From positions 310,001-374,000 of the forward strand of contig NZ_WUMN01000001.1 in assembly GCF_009826935.1 (NCBI RefSeq): a stretch of 64,000 nucleotides of DNA. The letters run 5' to 3'. The translations under genes were made by a program, and so were the position numbers. Of this stretch, positions 1-10,194 are shown one piece after another. The notes under the pieces are model-generated. The model was not told where the DNA came from and ran no database searches. It was given only the letters and a program-made list of their open reading frames with translations. Positions within the stretch are counted from its first letter, which is position 1. Each line of letters starts with the position of its first letter. This stretch comes from Flavobacterium sp. Sd200 (GTDB taxonomy: Bacteria; Bacteroidota; Bacteroidia; Flavobacteriales; Flavobacteriaceae).

Positions 1-2304
1 AACGAACTTAACGAAACTGAGGCTGCTGACATTAGCAACTATACAGGTATCAGTGGTCTCGCAACTGCAACTGTAGTTGGCAATGTTGTTACGCTAACTT
101 ACGGTACTCCTTTTGCTGCGGGTACAGATTATGAACTTACCGTAACGAACATTACAGACGAAGCCGGGCTTACAATGGCTTGCCCTTATGTATTTAGCTT
201 TAACTACAATAGCACTGTTTCTTTAGATGAAACATTTGTTGTGGTTAGCGAGGGAGAAGGAACACTAAACTTTGTTGTAAACCTTGAAAACCCAGCAACA
301 GGATCTGTAGACCTTGTTTTAAAAACAGCTCCTTTCAGTACTGCTGATGCGGGAGATTTTACTTATGAGACCCGTACACTTAATTTTACAGGAACAAGCG
401 ATCGTGTTCAAACCATTGCTATTCCTATTATTGACGATGCCGTTGCAGAACAACAGGCCGAATATTTTGTTCTGAGCCTTGAAAATCCTGTAGGTGTTAG
501 TATCGAAGGTGACAGTTTTGCTACTGTTTATATAAAAGATAACGATGTTCAGGCTCCGGTGCCAAGCCGTAGCATAGCATTAGATTATGTTACCAGCTTT
601 GACCCTTCGGGGGTTAATGACAGTACCTGCGAGATCGTAGCTTACGACCCTGTGAGTAGAAAACTGTTTGCTACCAGCGCTGTAGAAGGCAGGCTTGATA
701 TTATAAACTTTGAAAACCCGGAGGCTCCTCAAACTATACAGTCTATCAATATGAACACCTATGGTGGTGTTACGAGTGTAGCTGTTAAAAATGGTGTTGT
801 AGCTGTAGCTTCTCCAAATGCCGATGAAGCCCTTAACGGAAGTGTGGTGTTCTTTAGCACTGATGGAGAGTTTATCAGCCAGGTAACTGTAGGTGCCCTG
901 CCGGATAATATTTCTTTTACCCCAGATGGAACAAAAGTGCTTACCGCTAACGAAGGCCAGCCAAACGCAGATTATTCTATAGATCCTGAGGGTTCTGTGA
1001 GCATTATCGATATTTCTGGTGGCGTAGCTTCATTGACCAATGCTAACGTTACAACATTAGGCTTTGAAGCATACAACAGCCCGGAAGCTGAGGCTGCCCT
1101 TAGAGCATCTGGTGTTCGTAAACTGAAACTTACAAGTACTATGTCTCAGGATTTTGAGCCAGAATACATCACGACAAGCGCTGATTCTCAAAAAGCATGG
1201 GTTGCCCTACAGGAAAACAATGCAATTGCAGAGATAAACCTTACAAACAATACTATTACAGATGTTTGGGCTCTTGGTACAAAGGATATGAGCCAGCCGG
1301 GTAACGGTTTCGATATATCTGATAACAATGGCGAGGTGCTTATTGCCAATTGGCCAATACAAACCTACTTTATTCCTGATGGTGTTGCTACTTACAGCGT
1401 AAACGGTACAAACTATATTGTTACCGCTAACGAGGGTGACGAAAAAGAATATACAGGTTTTGTAGAGCGTACAACGGTTGGCGCTGGCAGCTATAACTTA
1501 GATGCTGTATTATTCCCACAGGCAGAAATGCTTAAAAAGAGTTTTAATGCAGGAAGGTTCAGGGTAAGTAACCTTGAAGGTCTTAATCAGGACGGTACAG
1601 GTTACAACGGAATTTATGCGCTGGGTAGCCGTTCGTTCTCGATCTTTAATGCAGATACTAAAGAGATAGTATTTGACAGTGGCGACGATTTTGAAATGTA
1701 CACTTCTACAGAACCGTCTATAAGCGCACTATTTAATGCTGATAGCGAAGATAATACTGCTAAAGGACGCAGCCGTGCTAAAGGCCCTGAACCGGAAGGT
1801 GTAACCGTTGCACACATTGGCGACAGGGTATTTGCTTTTGTTGGCCTTGAAAGAATAGGTGGTGTTATGGTTTATGATGTTACTGATCCTACCAATGCAC
1901 AGTTTGTAGACTATGCCAATACAAGGCTGGTTTCTTCTTACGGTGGCGATAATGGCCCTGAAGGTATAGTATACATTAACAACGAAGACAGCCCTAATGC
2001 TACGCCATATATTATTGTTGCAAACGAAATTAGTGGTACACTAACCATATTTGAAGTTAATACAGATGCTCTTAGCACTAACAAACCGGGTCTTGAACCT
2101 AAAACTTTTGTAGTATTCCCTAACCCGTCTGAAACCGGTATTGTTTACTTTAACCGTGTTGCCGATGTTGAGGTATATGACTACAGTGGCAAACTTATTA
2201 AGTCGGCCAAACAGGCACTTACGCTTGATACTACTAACATGGCTTCGGGTATTTACCTTGTAAAAACATCTGAGGGCATTGTTAAAAAGCTGGTTATAAA
2301 ATAA
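1..2304 (+). CDS. Choice-of-anchor I family surface protein, T9SS type A tail (5' end outside window)
   Basis: The reading frame is open from base 1, so the gene begins upstream and this is its C-terminal 767 residues. The first internal ATG (175) is not a start, because coding continues before it with an Ig-like segment (TYGTPFAAGTDYELTVTNIT). Next comes a Calx-beta domain (SLDETFVVVSEGEGTLNFVV through YIKDND). Then follows a large beta-propeller-like region typical of choice-of-anchor I / alkaline-phosphatase-like proteins (LPDNISFTPDGTKVLTANEG, VTANEGDEKEY, GPEPEGV, GPEGIVYI). The end is a type A sorting domain (VFPNPSETG ... GIYLVKTSEG ... KKLVIK). It is expected to be exported by T9SS and anchored or released at the cell surface. 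The substrate is unknown. A good terminator follows. Confidence 0.88.
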   Translation, partial: NELNETEAADISNYTGISGLATATVVGNVVTLTYGTPFAAGTDYELTVTNITDEAGLTMACPYVFSFNYNSTVSLDETFVVVSEGEGTLNFVVNLENPATGSVDLVLKTAPFSTADAGDFTYETRTLNFTGTSDRVQTIAIPIIDDAVAEQQAEYFVLSLENPVGVSIEGDSFATVYIKDNDVQAPVPSRSIALDYVTSFDPSGVNDSTCEIVAYDPVSRKLFATSAVEGRLDIINFENPEAPQTIQSINMNTYGGVTSVAVKNGVVAVASPNADEALNGSVVFFSTDGEFISQVTVGALPDNISFTPDGTKVLTANEGQPNADYSIDPEGSVSIIDISGGVASLTNANVTTLGFEAYNSPEAEAALRASGVRKLKLTSTMSQDFEPEYITTSADSQKAWVALQENNAIAEINLTNNTITDVWALGTKDMSQPGNGFDISDNNGEVLIANWPIQTYFIPDGVATYSVNGTNYIVTANEGDEKEYTGFVERTTVGAGSYNLDAVLFPQAEMLKKSFNAGRFRVSNLEGLNQDGTGYNGIYALGSRSFSIFNADTKEIVFDSGDDFEMYTSTEPSISALFNADSEDNTAKGRSRAKGPEPEGVTVAHIGDRVFAFVGLERIGGVMVYDVTDPTNAQFVDYANTRLVSSYGGDNGPEGIVYINNEDSPNATPYIIVANEISGTLTIFEVNTDALSTNKPGLEPKTFVVFPNPSETGIVYFNRVADVEVYDYSGKLIKSAKQALTLDTTNMASGIYLVKTSEGIVKKLVIK

Positions 2305-2350
2305 TAATAATAGTTTCGTGTTTTAATTTTTATTCCGGTTCCGGAATGAG

Positions 2351-2381
2351 ATCCTGCCCGTCCTGGGCAGGATTTTTTTTT
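2351..2381 (+). terminator. Rho-independent terminator of the choice-of-anchor I gene
   Basis: Perfect 9-bp GC-rich stem (ATCCTGCCC / GGGCAGGAT) with a 5-nt loop and a run of nine T, 46 bases after the stop codon. Confidence 0.9.
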
Positions 2382-2420
2382 GCCCATATCCGATCCAATC
2401 ATTGGTATGCAACAAGCTAA

Positions 2421-2510
2421 AACCATTCGTCTAAATTTTAACGTATTCAGTTTCTTTGTTTATCAGGTTTTTGGTTCGCTCTGTCTGCACATAAATACCA
2501 TTCGTCGAAA
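2421..2510. repeat. Two 15-bp direct repeats 75 bp apart, possible regulator sites
   Basis: AACCATTCGTCTAAA (2421-2435) and TACCATTCGTCGAAA (2496-2510) differ at two positions. Both lie in the leader region of the following T9SS gene. The arrangement suggests paired binding sites for a regulator, but no protein is identified. Confidence 0.35.
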
Positions 2511-2597
2511 GTTGACTTTTTAGCGACGTATTAGGTTGTTACTTTGTCTCATAATTAAAGAACAAGCAGGTAATCATACCTAATAATTGCAACGAAA

Positions 2598-4361
2598 ATG
2601 AAAGCATTCTACTCACTTACCAATCTTAAAAACGCAATGACAGTTGCTCTTTTTACAGTTTTTTCTACTGCTGTAAATGCGCAGTGTACGGCTGAGACAG
2701 TTTGGAACGGAAATGCATGGAGCAATGGTGTGCCTGCACTAAATGTAAGAGCTGTAATTTCGGGTAACTATACAGCATCTGCAAATCTTTCAGCCTGCAG
2801 CCTTTCGGTTACTAACGGAGCACAGGTAATATTAAATGCAGGAACTACATTAACAGTACAAAATAACATAAATGTTAGCAGTAACTCTCAGCTAACTATA
2901 AACAATAATGCGAGTCTTGTACAAATAAACGACGGTGCGGTTAATACAGGCAACGTTACAGTAAAAAGAAACAGTTCACAGCTATTCAGGTTAGATTATA
3001 CTTTATGGTCTTCACCTGTGGCAGCTCAAAACATTTTAGCGTTCTCTCCACAAACATCAACTAATCGTTTTTATGAGTACAGATATGCTGTTGAGGCTAA
3101 TACAGGTGCAGTATCAGGACAGTATTTTAATATAAACGCTGCTACTACCAATTTTACTGCCGGTAATGCATATCTTATCCGTATGCCAAATGCCGATGTT
3201 ACACCCGGATATAATGCCGGTACTACAGCCTTAACGTTTGAAGGCGTATTTACCGGAACACCAAACAACGGTGTTATTACAAAAGAGCTTTCTACACAGG
3301 GTGAACGTTATACATCTGTAGGAAACCCTTATGCATCGCCAATAAACATAAACGATTTTTATACAGCTAATACTAATGTTCTTGATGCCGGAGCAGCCCT
3401 GTATTTTTGGAGAAAGAAAAGCGACACCAATGCAGGCAGCTATGTGGCTATTACAAGAGATGCTTATGTGTACAATCATGTAGAGGGTAGCAACGGACAG
3501 TTTGGAGGCGAGCAGTGGGATGAACTTTTTAATGTAAACACATCTGAAGAAAACTGGGTTATAAATGCAGGACAGGGATTTTTTGTTCGCACAGCACAAA
3601 ACGTTGCAAATCCTGTGTTAATGTTTAACAACGCAATGCGTAGGGGAGACGTGCACAACAACCAGTTTTTTAGAACAGCACAGCCTGCCGATGCGCAAAA
3701 ATCGAGGCTTTGGCTTAACCTTGCAGGAAACAATGGCTTTAGCCAAACAGCAATAGTATACAGTAACACCGCCACACTTGGAATTGATTATGGAAGAGAT
3801 GGTATGCAAATTACCAGTGGGGCGGTTTCTTTTTATTCTCTTGCACAGCAAACAACACAGTTAACCATACAGGCAAGGCCGGAGTTTACAGCTAATGATG
3901 TGGTGCCAATGGGCTATGTTGCAGATGCAACAGGAACTTATACCATAAGCGTTCATCGTGCAGATGGCGTGTTCGAAAACGGTCAGGAGATATTTATTAA
4001 AGATAACCAGACAGGTGTGATACACAATCTTGCAACTGATTATACTTTTACAACCGCAATGGGAACTTTCAATAACAGGTTTGAGGTTATGTACAGGTCT
4101 GCTGCTTTATCTTCAAATACACCTGTACTTACGACTGACGAGGTAATGGTTTATAAAAAAGACGGTGCTATAAATATAGCAACGGGTACTGCCCAGATGA
4201 CTGATGTTTTGGTTTTTGATATGAATGGGAGGATGGTTTATAGCAGGAACAATGTAAATGCTTTAGAAATGTCTGTAACAGGTTTAAATGCAGCACAGGA
4301 GGTGCTTATTGTACAAATAAATACTGTAAAAGGTAAAGTAAATAAAAAGATTGTTTTTTAA
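2598..4361 (+). CDS. Secreted protein with T9SS type C sorting domain
   Basis: 587 residues. Signal peptide at about 1-28 (hydrophobic MTVALFTVFSTAVNA, cut before QC). A G/A/N-rich region of short beta repeats follows (about 30-115), then a conserved module opening with SQLFRLDYTLWSSPV. The end is a type C sorting domain (VMVYKKDGAINIATG ... VLIVQINTVKGKVNKKIVF). The part from about residue 95 onward is clearly homologous to the C-terminal third of the protein at 10195-14646, so the two share a duplicated module. No enzymatic motif is visible, and a structural or adhesive surface role is inferred. ATG 2598 directly precedes the signal peptide. It stands alone, with a terminator behind it. Confidence 0.85.
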   Translation: MKAFYSLTNLKNAMTVALFTVFSTAVNAQCTAETVWNGNAWSNGVPALNVRAVISGNYTASANLSACSLSVTNGAQVILNAGTTLTVQNNINVSSNSQLTINNNASLVQINDGAVNTGNVTVKRNSSQLFRLDYTLWSSPVAAQNILAFSPQTSTNRFYEYRYAVEANTGAVSGQYFNINAATTNFTAGNAYLIRMPNADVTPGYNAGTTALTFEGVFTGTPNNGVITKELSTQGERYTSVGNPYASPININDFYTANTNVLDAGAALYFWRKKSDTNAGSYVAITRDAYVYNHVEGSNGQFGGEQWDELFNVNTSEENWVINAGQGFFVRTAQNVANPVLMFNNAMRRGDVHNNQFFRTAQPADAQKSRLWLNLAGNNGFSQTAIVYSNTATLGIDYGRDGMQITSGAVSFYSLAQQTTQLTIQARPEFTANDVVPMGYVADATGTYTISVHRADGVFENGQEIFIKDNQTGVIHNLATDYTFTTAMGTFNNRFEVMYRSAALSSNTPVLTTDEVMVYKKDGAINIATGTAQMTDVLVFDMNGRMVYSRNNVNALEMSVTGLNAAQEVLIVQINTVKGKVNKKIVF

Positions 4362-4381
4362 GGTTGATAGTGATTGGTTGA

Positions 4382-4420
4382 AATCTCCGTTGTTTTTTGT
4401 AACAGCGGGGATTTTTTGTT
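4382..4420 (+). terminator. Terminator of the 587-aa T9SS protein gene
   Basis: 13-bp stem with two G-U pairs (AATCTCCGTTGTT / AACAGCGGGGATT), 6-nt loop and a following T-rich tract. Confidence 0.8.
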
Positions 4421-4505
4421 TTAGTATTATCTCTATCTAACAGCATCACTATTCTTCATTTATATAATTACAAGTTATTAAGATGTGACACGTTGCAAAA
4501 ATAAG

Positions 4506-4536
4506 AAGAGGCTGCCTAAAAAATAGACAGCCTCTT
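4506..4536 (-). terminator. Terminator of the 1750-aa adhesin gene (possibly bidirectional)
   Basis: 12-bp stem with one mismatch (AAGAGGCTGCCT / AGACAGCCTCTT) between two convergent genes. T-rich sequence follows on both strands, so it may serve both. Confidence 0.7.
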
Positions 4537-4560
4537 TTTGAGTTTTACAATTGGTCAGTT

Positions 4561-7500
4561 TTAGTAAACTATCCTTTTGCTTACTTTACCTTTCTCAGTA
4601 TTAATTTCAAGTATAAGTACCTGTTGCTGTACCTGCAGGTTGCTAATAGCAGCCTTTGGAGCATTAATATCTTTTTCAGAATAAAGTTTTCTTCCGCGAA
4701 TATCGTACACAGTTACATTTTTTATAAGTGTAGTACCTGCGGTGATGTTAATAGATTTACCTTCCTGATAAACCATAACGTTGTTGGCGTTAAACTGGTT
4801 ATTTCCATTACCCATCACAACGTTACTTGCCCAGTTGCTGTATTCGTTTTCACCACATATACTGCGAACAAATAGGTAAGTGTCTGTAGCAGGATTAAAA
4901 GGCACATCAAAAATATAAGTAGATGATGTTATTGTACCCGGCTCTGTAGGAGGCGTTGGAGATGATGAAAGCACATACTCGTAGCCAGTTGGTGGATTTC
5001 CTAACATAGGTGCACCCCAAGTAAGGTTTGCAATAGTTTCGTCCTGTGGTAGTATTTCTACACCATAAGGAACAAAACAAGTAGGTGTCTCAACTACATT
5101 AATAATGTAATCTTCTGTTTCGCCATCACCTAAGTTACCACATACTGGTATTGGAGCTGTATTAAATGAGTTTCTAATCCTCATTCTGTAAGTGCCTACA
5201 GGTGTTCCAATCGGCACAGTTATAGTTCCTAATGCTACTGGTGATGTAACATATTGGGTTGCAATAGCTCTTTCGCCTGCATCAGTAAAGTCGAAGTTAC
5301 CGTTCCAGTCAATCCAAACACAGTATGCATACGTTCCTGAAGGGTGCGTTGCTGCAAGAGCAAACGAACCACCGGCATAAGTAGATACAGTGTACTGAGA
5401 AGTGTAATCACCAAAACCACCTGTAGAGAACGTTGAGGTATTACTAAAGTTAGTTTCTCCAAGAGTTGTGCTAATGTTGCTTATATATCTGTTCGTAGCA
5501 TTTGTATTACCGGCAGGGCAGTAGCCGCTAAAGAACTCATAAGTAACCCATGTACTGGTACCGTCTTCACCACAAACTGAACGAACATGCAGGTAGCTTG
5601 CAGTATTTGGTGTTACAGTTACTCCTGTAGCGCTCAGGGCTGTTGTAGCAGTACCGCTTGCAGGTGGTGTAGCCGATGTTGTAATAGCATACTCGTAACC
5701 TTCCGGAGATCCTGTGTTAGGAACTATCCAGCTAATGTCTGCACTTGTAAGCGATGTAAGGTTCAGATCAAGTTCCCTAGGAACATCACATGCAGGTGGA
5801 GGTGTAAGCTCCCATTGTAGTGTAAAGGTGCCTGAATTTGCATTCCAGCCATCCTGTACCCAATAGATCCTCTGTGTGCTTCCTGTAAGGTTTTCCCATT
5901 CTGTTTGCTCTGTTTCAGAGTCAGTACAAAGAAGGAACTCCTGATTGTCTTCATTACAGTCTCCTATAAAAATTGAGTGAACAGAGTCGTAACCACTTGT
6001 CCTAAGACCAATGTTTAAAGTATATCCGTTAGGTACGTCTACATAATAGAACATATCAGATGCGCTTCCTTCATGACAAACCGGAGAATAGTCATTAGCT
6101 GCACCCGCAGTGCTGTAGCTGTATGGGCTTGTAAGTGTTGCAAGGTCTATTGCGCTTGCACATGTATCGCCCTGTAAATACCTAAATGCTCTTGATACCG
6201 ACCACTGGCTGTAGTCGCCATCGCCACAATTAACTCTTACGTGAAGGTAATACCATGTATTGTCAATAATCGTAGTGTATCCTTCAACACTAGTTTCAGT
6301 TGTTGGTGTACCTGATTCAGGAGAAACAGGAGATGTAGATACAAAATATTCATAACCTACAGGTGTGTCACCAAGGTTTTGAGTTCTCCAGCTAAGGTTA
6401 GCTGTACCCGATGCAACACCAACACCCACAACCCCTATAGGAGCATAACATGTTGGGGGGGCAGTAACGTTTATTCTGTAATCATAAGCCATACCATATT
6501 CATAAAGGGCACATGGATCCGGGCTTTCCCAGTTGCTGCGAGAACGTATCCTCATCCTGTAAGAACCTTCTGTTGCAGTTCCCGGTATGTTAATGGTGCC
6601 ATCTATTGTAACCTGATTCCAGGTAGTGTTCTCACCTTCGCTAACAAGTTCGCCTTCATCGTCAAAATCAAGGTCGTTGTTCCAGTCTACCCATATTTCA
6701 TAGTTGGTATAACCCTCTATAGTAGCGCTGTAGTTAAAGGCGCCTCCAGGCTCCTGGCTTACAACCATACTATCATAATTGTTAGTATATACTACACCAG
6801 AATCTTCCGGGTTAGAGATATTTGTGAAACCTACAAAAGTTTCAAATGCTAATAATCTGTAACCAGTCCAGTTTGAATTCGGTACACAGTGGCCAGAATA
6901 GAATCTGTAAGTAACCCACTCACTATATCCGTCAGGACCACAGTTTGTGCGCACATGCACATAGTTAAATGCATTTGCAGTACTTGTAACGCCATCTACA
7001 GACAGTGCTGTGGTAGCTGTACCGCTTGCAGGTGGTGTTTCAGATGTTGTAATGGCATATTCATAGCCTGTTGGTGTACCTGTATTTGGTAGCGCCCAGC
7101 TAATATCGGCTGTTGTTAGCGATGTCATTACGCCTTCAACCTCTCTTGGTATGTTACAGGCAGGAGGTGCTACTAAATCCCACTCTAAAGTAAAGTTACC
7201 TTCGCCAATGTTATATCCATCCTGTACCCAGTAAACAGTTTGTGTGCTTCCTGTAGTATTTTCCCAAATAAATGTTTGCTCATCGCTATCATCCCAGCAG
7301 GCAATTTCTGTTTCGCCCGGACATGTTGAACCGTAGCCTATATAGTTGGTTGAGTCATAATCATTAGTAGTCTGGCCAATAGTTAAAGTATAACCATGAG
7401 GCACAACTATATAATAAAATAGGTCTGCTGCAGTATTTTCAAAGGTACAACCATTTGTAAAATTGTGTGTAGCACCTACAGTGCTTGAGCTGTATGGGCT

Positions 7501-9813
7501 TGTAAGTGTCTCTAAGTTAATTGCAGTTTCGCAGGTATCACCAGGAAGGAACCTGAATTGAGGAGATGTAAACCATTCGCTATATCCATCAGGTCCACAG
7601 TTTGTGCGAACATGTACATAATAGTATACGTTGTCTTCTATGCCGCTGTAACCTGTAACTGAAGTTGCAGATGTTGTAGTACCACTTGCAGGTGGTGTTG
7701 CAGATGTTGTAACCGCATACTCATATCCGGTAGGTGTACCCCCAATTGTAGGAGCTACCCAGCTAAGGTCAGCAAGACCCGATGCTGTAGCCACACCCGT
7801 AACACCTGTTGGTGTAAGACAGGCTGGCGGATCTGTTACGTTAATGGTATAATCTTCAAAAGAAGCTGTATATCCTGTATAACAGGCAGAGATAGTGTTC
7901 CAGTTAACAACAGCACCTATTCTTAAGCGATGTTCTCCTAAAGAAGCTGTTGTAGGTACTGTAAAAATTCCTGATAAAGATGAGATTTGTTGTGCTCCGG
8001 TGAAAGAACCTGCATAAACTTGCTCTCCTTCATCATCAAAATCAAGGTCGTTATTCCAGTCTACCCATATTCTTACGTTATGACCAGTCCAGTCTGAATT
8101 ATATGTTATGCTAAAAGCCTGTGTAACACCCTGACCTATGCTAACAGATTGATCAGAATAGTTGCCATAGCCACCATTTTCTAATCCTGTTGTATTGTTT
8201 ATAGAGCCAATAGTAACGTTTGTAAAACCTTGTCCTGCTGTGGTTTGAGGATTAGGTACACACACGCCATGATAAAGAGAATATGCTATCCACTCACTAT
8301 AATCGCCGCTGCCACAATTGGTGCGTACATATATATAGTTAGTTGCATTTACTGTAAGTGTTGCTCCTGTAACAGATGTTGCTGTAGTAGCTGTACCGCT
8401 TGCAGGTGCTCCCGGAGTTGTTGTAATGGCATATTCATACCCTTGTGGTGTTGCGCCAAGAGTTGGTGCTGTCCAGCTAAATTCGCCTACTCCTACACTG
8501 GTACTGCTTGCTGTAAGTGCTTCTGGCATAAAGCACGATGGAGGTGTAGTAACATTTATAGTATAATCTTCAAATGCTCCTGTCCAACCTGTGTAACAAG
8601 GGCTAATAGTGTTCCATGATACAACACCGCCTATTCTCATACGGTGGTGGCCCAATGTTGCGTTTACCGGAACAGTAAAGCTACCCGTTAGGGTGTATGC
8701 AGCTGCTACTCCCGAAAGCCCGGCATAAACTTCTTCGCCTTCATCTTCAAAGTCAAGGTCGTTGTTCCAGTCTATCCATATTTTTACATTATAGTCATTA
8801 AAATCTGTAGCAAGAGAGATGCTCACAGGCTGTGTTACACCTTGCCCAATGTTTGCTATTTGGCTTGTATAATCACCATAGTTATTGGTTTCATTGCTTG
8901 TAGTATTATTAATACTGCCTATGCTTACATTAGTTATACCCCTACCGCTTACAGATTGAGGTGTTGCAAAACAATAGCCTGTATAAAACCTAACTGTTAC
9001 CCACTCGCTGTATCCATCTGTAGTACCACAGTTAGAACGAACGTGAAGATAACTGTAAACGTTTACCGGAACAGTAATTCCTGTAACAGATGTTGCAGAT
9101 ATAACCGTTCCGCTTGCCGGAGGTGTTTCTTCCTGCGTTACGGCATATTCATAGTTTAATGCTGTACCTGTAATAGGTGCTCCCCAGCTTACATCTACAG
9201 ATGTTGCCGATGTAAGTTGTGTAGTAACTGCACTTGGAAGGTTACATGGCGGGGGAGGGGTTAAGGTCCACTGTAAAGTAAAGTTTCCAAAATTTGCGTT
9301 GTAGCCATCCTGAACCCAATACACTGTTTGTGATGTTCCGGTTGTGTTCTCCCAAACCACTTCCCAGCCTTCATAATCAGCCTGAGAATCCGGGTCGTCA
9401 GTACATCTGACAAGATTTTGGTCGTCGCAGCTTCCGTAGAATACACTGTGTACAGAGTCATAGTTGTTCTCTACCTGACCAATGTTTAAAGTGTATCCGT
9501 TAGGAACCACGATAGAATAAAATAGATCTGGTGCTGAACCCCAGTCATGGCAGTTAGGCGTATAGTCATTTGTTGCCCCATCGGTTGTGCTGCTGTAGGG
9601 GCTTGTCAATGTGGCAAGATCAATAGCAGTTGCACAGGTTTCCCCGTCCTGAGCAAATGTATTTGCCGAATTTAACATTAAGAAGAATGCTGCTACCAAC
9701 ATCCAACTTTTTTTGACTAATACCTGACAGGAATCAATAGCATGGCTATTGACTACAGGTAACCGCAAGTGGTTGCCATGCCGAATGGATGGCAAGTTGT
9801 AGTTTTTTTTCAT
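4561..9813 (-). CDS. Giant modular adhesin: PPC-like, FN3 and GEVED modules, T9SS type C tail
   Basis: 1750 residues. A long n-region precedes the hydrophobic signal core MLVAAFFLMLNSANTFAQ (cut near residue 55). The rest is a mosaic. There are three PPC-like modules (GETCATAIDLATLTSPY and two relatives). Seven fibronectin type III-like modules begin 'PPxCxxP' and contain GYEYAITT ... YVHVRTNCG ... YSEW. Four GEVED modules carry WIDWNNDLDFEDEGEEVYAG-type acidic, probably calcium-binding loops and end in EDYTINV. The C-terminus is a type C sorting domain (VMVYQEGKSINITAG ... VLILEINTEKGKVSKRIVY). Repeated modules are also similar at DNA level, so the copy number could vary by recombination. 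The role is inferred: a cell-surface or matrix adhesin exported by T9SS. No catalytic motif is seen. Confidence 0.87.
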   Translation of the reverse strand: MKKNYNLPSIRHGNHLRLPVVNSHAIDSCQVLVKKSWMLVAAFFLMLNSANTFAQDGETCATAIDLATLTSPYSSTTDGATNDYTPNCHDWGSAPDLFYSIVVPNGYTLNIGQVENNYDSVHSVFYGSCDDQNLVRCTDDPDSQADYEGWEVVWENTTGTSQTVYWVQDGYNANFGNFTLQWTLTPPPPCNLPSAVTTQLTSATSVDVSWGAPITGTALNYEYAVTQEETPPASGTVISATSVTGITVPVNVYSYLHVRSNCGTTDGYSEWVTVRFYTGYCFATPQSVSGRGITNVSIGSINNTTSNETNNYGDYTSQIANIGQGVTQPVSISLATDFNDYNVKIWIDWNNDLDFEDEGEEVYAGLSGVAAAYTLTGSFTVPVNATLGHHRMRIGGVVSWNTISPCYTGWTGAFEDYTINVTTPPSCFMPEALTASSTSVGVGEFSWTAPTLGATPQGYEYAITTTPGAPASGTATTATSVTGATLTVNATNYIYVRTNCGSGDYSEWIAYSLYHGVCVPNPQTTAGQGFTNVTIGSINNTTGLENGGYGNYSDQSVSIGQGVTQAFSITYNSDWTGHNVRIWVDWNNDLDFDDEGEQVYAGSFTGAQQISSLSGIFTVPTTASLGEHRLRIGAVVNWNTISACYTGYTASFEDYTINVTDPPACLTPTGVTGVATASGLADLSWVAPTIGGTPTGYEYAVTTSATPPASGTTTSATSVTGYSGIEDNVYYYVHVRTNCGPDGYSEWFTSPQFRFLPGDTCETAINLETLTSPYSSSTVGATHNFTNGCTFENTAADLFYYIVVPHGYTLTIGQTTNDYDSTNYIGYGSTCPGETEIACWDDSDEQTFIWENTTGSTQTVYWVQDGYNIGEGNFTLEWDLVAPPACNIPREVEGVMTSLTTADISWALPNTGTPTGYEYAITTSETPPASGTATTALSVDGVTSTANAFNYVHVRTNCGPDGYSEWVTYRFYSGHCVPNSNWTGYRLLAFETFVGFTNISNPEDSGVVYTNNYDSMVVSQEPGGAFNYSATIEGYTNYEIWVDWNNDLDFDDEGELVSEGENTTWNQVTIDGTINIPGTATEGSYRMRIRSRSNWESPDPCALYEYGMAYDYRINVTAPPTCYAPIGVVGVGVASGTANLSWRTQNLGDTPVGYEYFVSTSPVSPESGTPTTETSVEGYTTIIDNTWYYLHVRVNCGDGDYSQWSVSRAFRYLQGDTCASAIDLATLTSPYSYSTAGAANDYSPVCHEGSASDMFYYVDVPNGYTLNIGLRTSGYDSVHSIFIGDCNEDNQEFLLCTDSETEQTEWENLTGSTQRIYWVQDGWNANSGTFTLQWELTPPPACDVPRELDLNLTSLTSADISWIVPNTGSPEGYEYAITTSATPPASGTATTALSATGVTVTPNTASYLHVRSVCGEDGTSTWVTYEFFSGYCPAGNTNATNRYISNISTTLGETNFSNTSTFSTGGFGDYTSQYTVSTYAGGSFALAATHPSGTYAYCVWIDWNGNFDFTDAGERAIATQYVTSPVALGTITVPIGTPVGTYRMRIRNSFNTAPIPVCGNLGDGETEDYIINVVETPTCFVPYGVEILPQDETIANLTWGAPMLGNPPTGYEYVLSSSPTPPTEPGTITSSTYIFDVPFNPATDTYLFVRSICGENEYSNWASNVVMGNGNNQFNANNVMVYQEGKSINITAGTTLIKNVTVYDIRGRKLYSEKDINAPKAAISNLQVQQQVLILEINTEKGKVSKRIVY

Positions 9814-10140
9814 AAGAATGTAATATTTGTGTTTTGTAATTTACAAATATTTACCTCTCTTGTTAATCTTTTGAATTGATTTAGTAAATAGATAAATCTT
9901 TGCCTAAATTTTTATCATACATTGTTTTTTATGAGAAATATGTGTTACTAAAATGCTAAATTTTAATAATTTTCGTGTAAAGATTAAAATCTCTAATCTG
10001 ATTATTTGATATTTTGAGGTGCTAAAAATACTTATTTTTTGCTTTTTTTTTGAAAACAATATTATTTTACTGATAATTGTTTTGAAAAATGATAAAATTT
10101 TATAACAACAACCTGTTGGTTGTGTTATGTATATAACAAA
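9814..10140. other. AT-rich intergenic region upstream of the giant adhesin
   Basis: About 330 bases, very AT-rich with long A and T runs. It should hold the promoter of the leftward adhesin gene, but no exact TAnnTTTG box was found. No convincing coding frame was seen. Confidence 0.5.
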
Positions 10141-10176
10141 AATTAAGGGTTGGCACATATGTGCCAACCCTTAATT
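10141..10176 (-). terminator. Long palindromic terminator of the LTD/type C protein gene
   Basis: Perfect 18-bp inverted repeat with no spacer, centred at 10158/10159 (GGGTTGGCACAT / ATGTGCCAACCC core). It lies 18 bases after the stop and is followed on the minus strand by a T-rich tract. Confidence 0.85.
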
Positions 10177-10194
10177 AATTGAGTACTATTTTAC

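Noticed and set aside
6379..6852. Rightward 157-codon frame inside the giant adhesin gene
   Set aside because: Antisense shadow of the GEVED/FN3 coding sequence, Cys/Tyr/Ile-rich with no recognisable domain. Similar antisense frames at 5587-5820, 8230-8619 and 8842-9159 were dropped for the same reason.
5600..9200. Recurrent DNA repeats (accgcttgcaggtggtgt-like) resembling a repeat array
   Set aside because: The spacing follows protein modules and the repeats are coding and in frame. This is not CRISPR or a mobile element.
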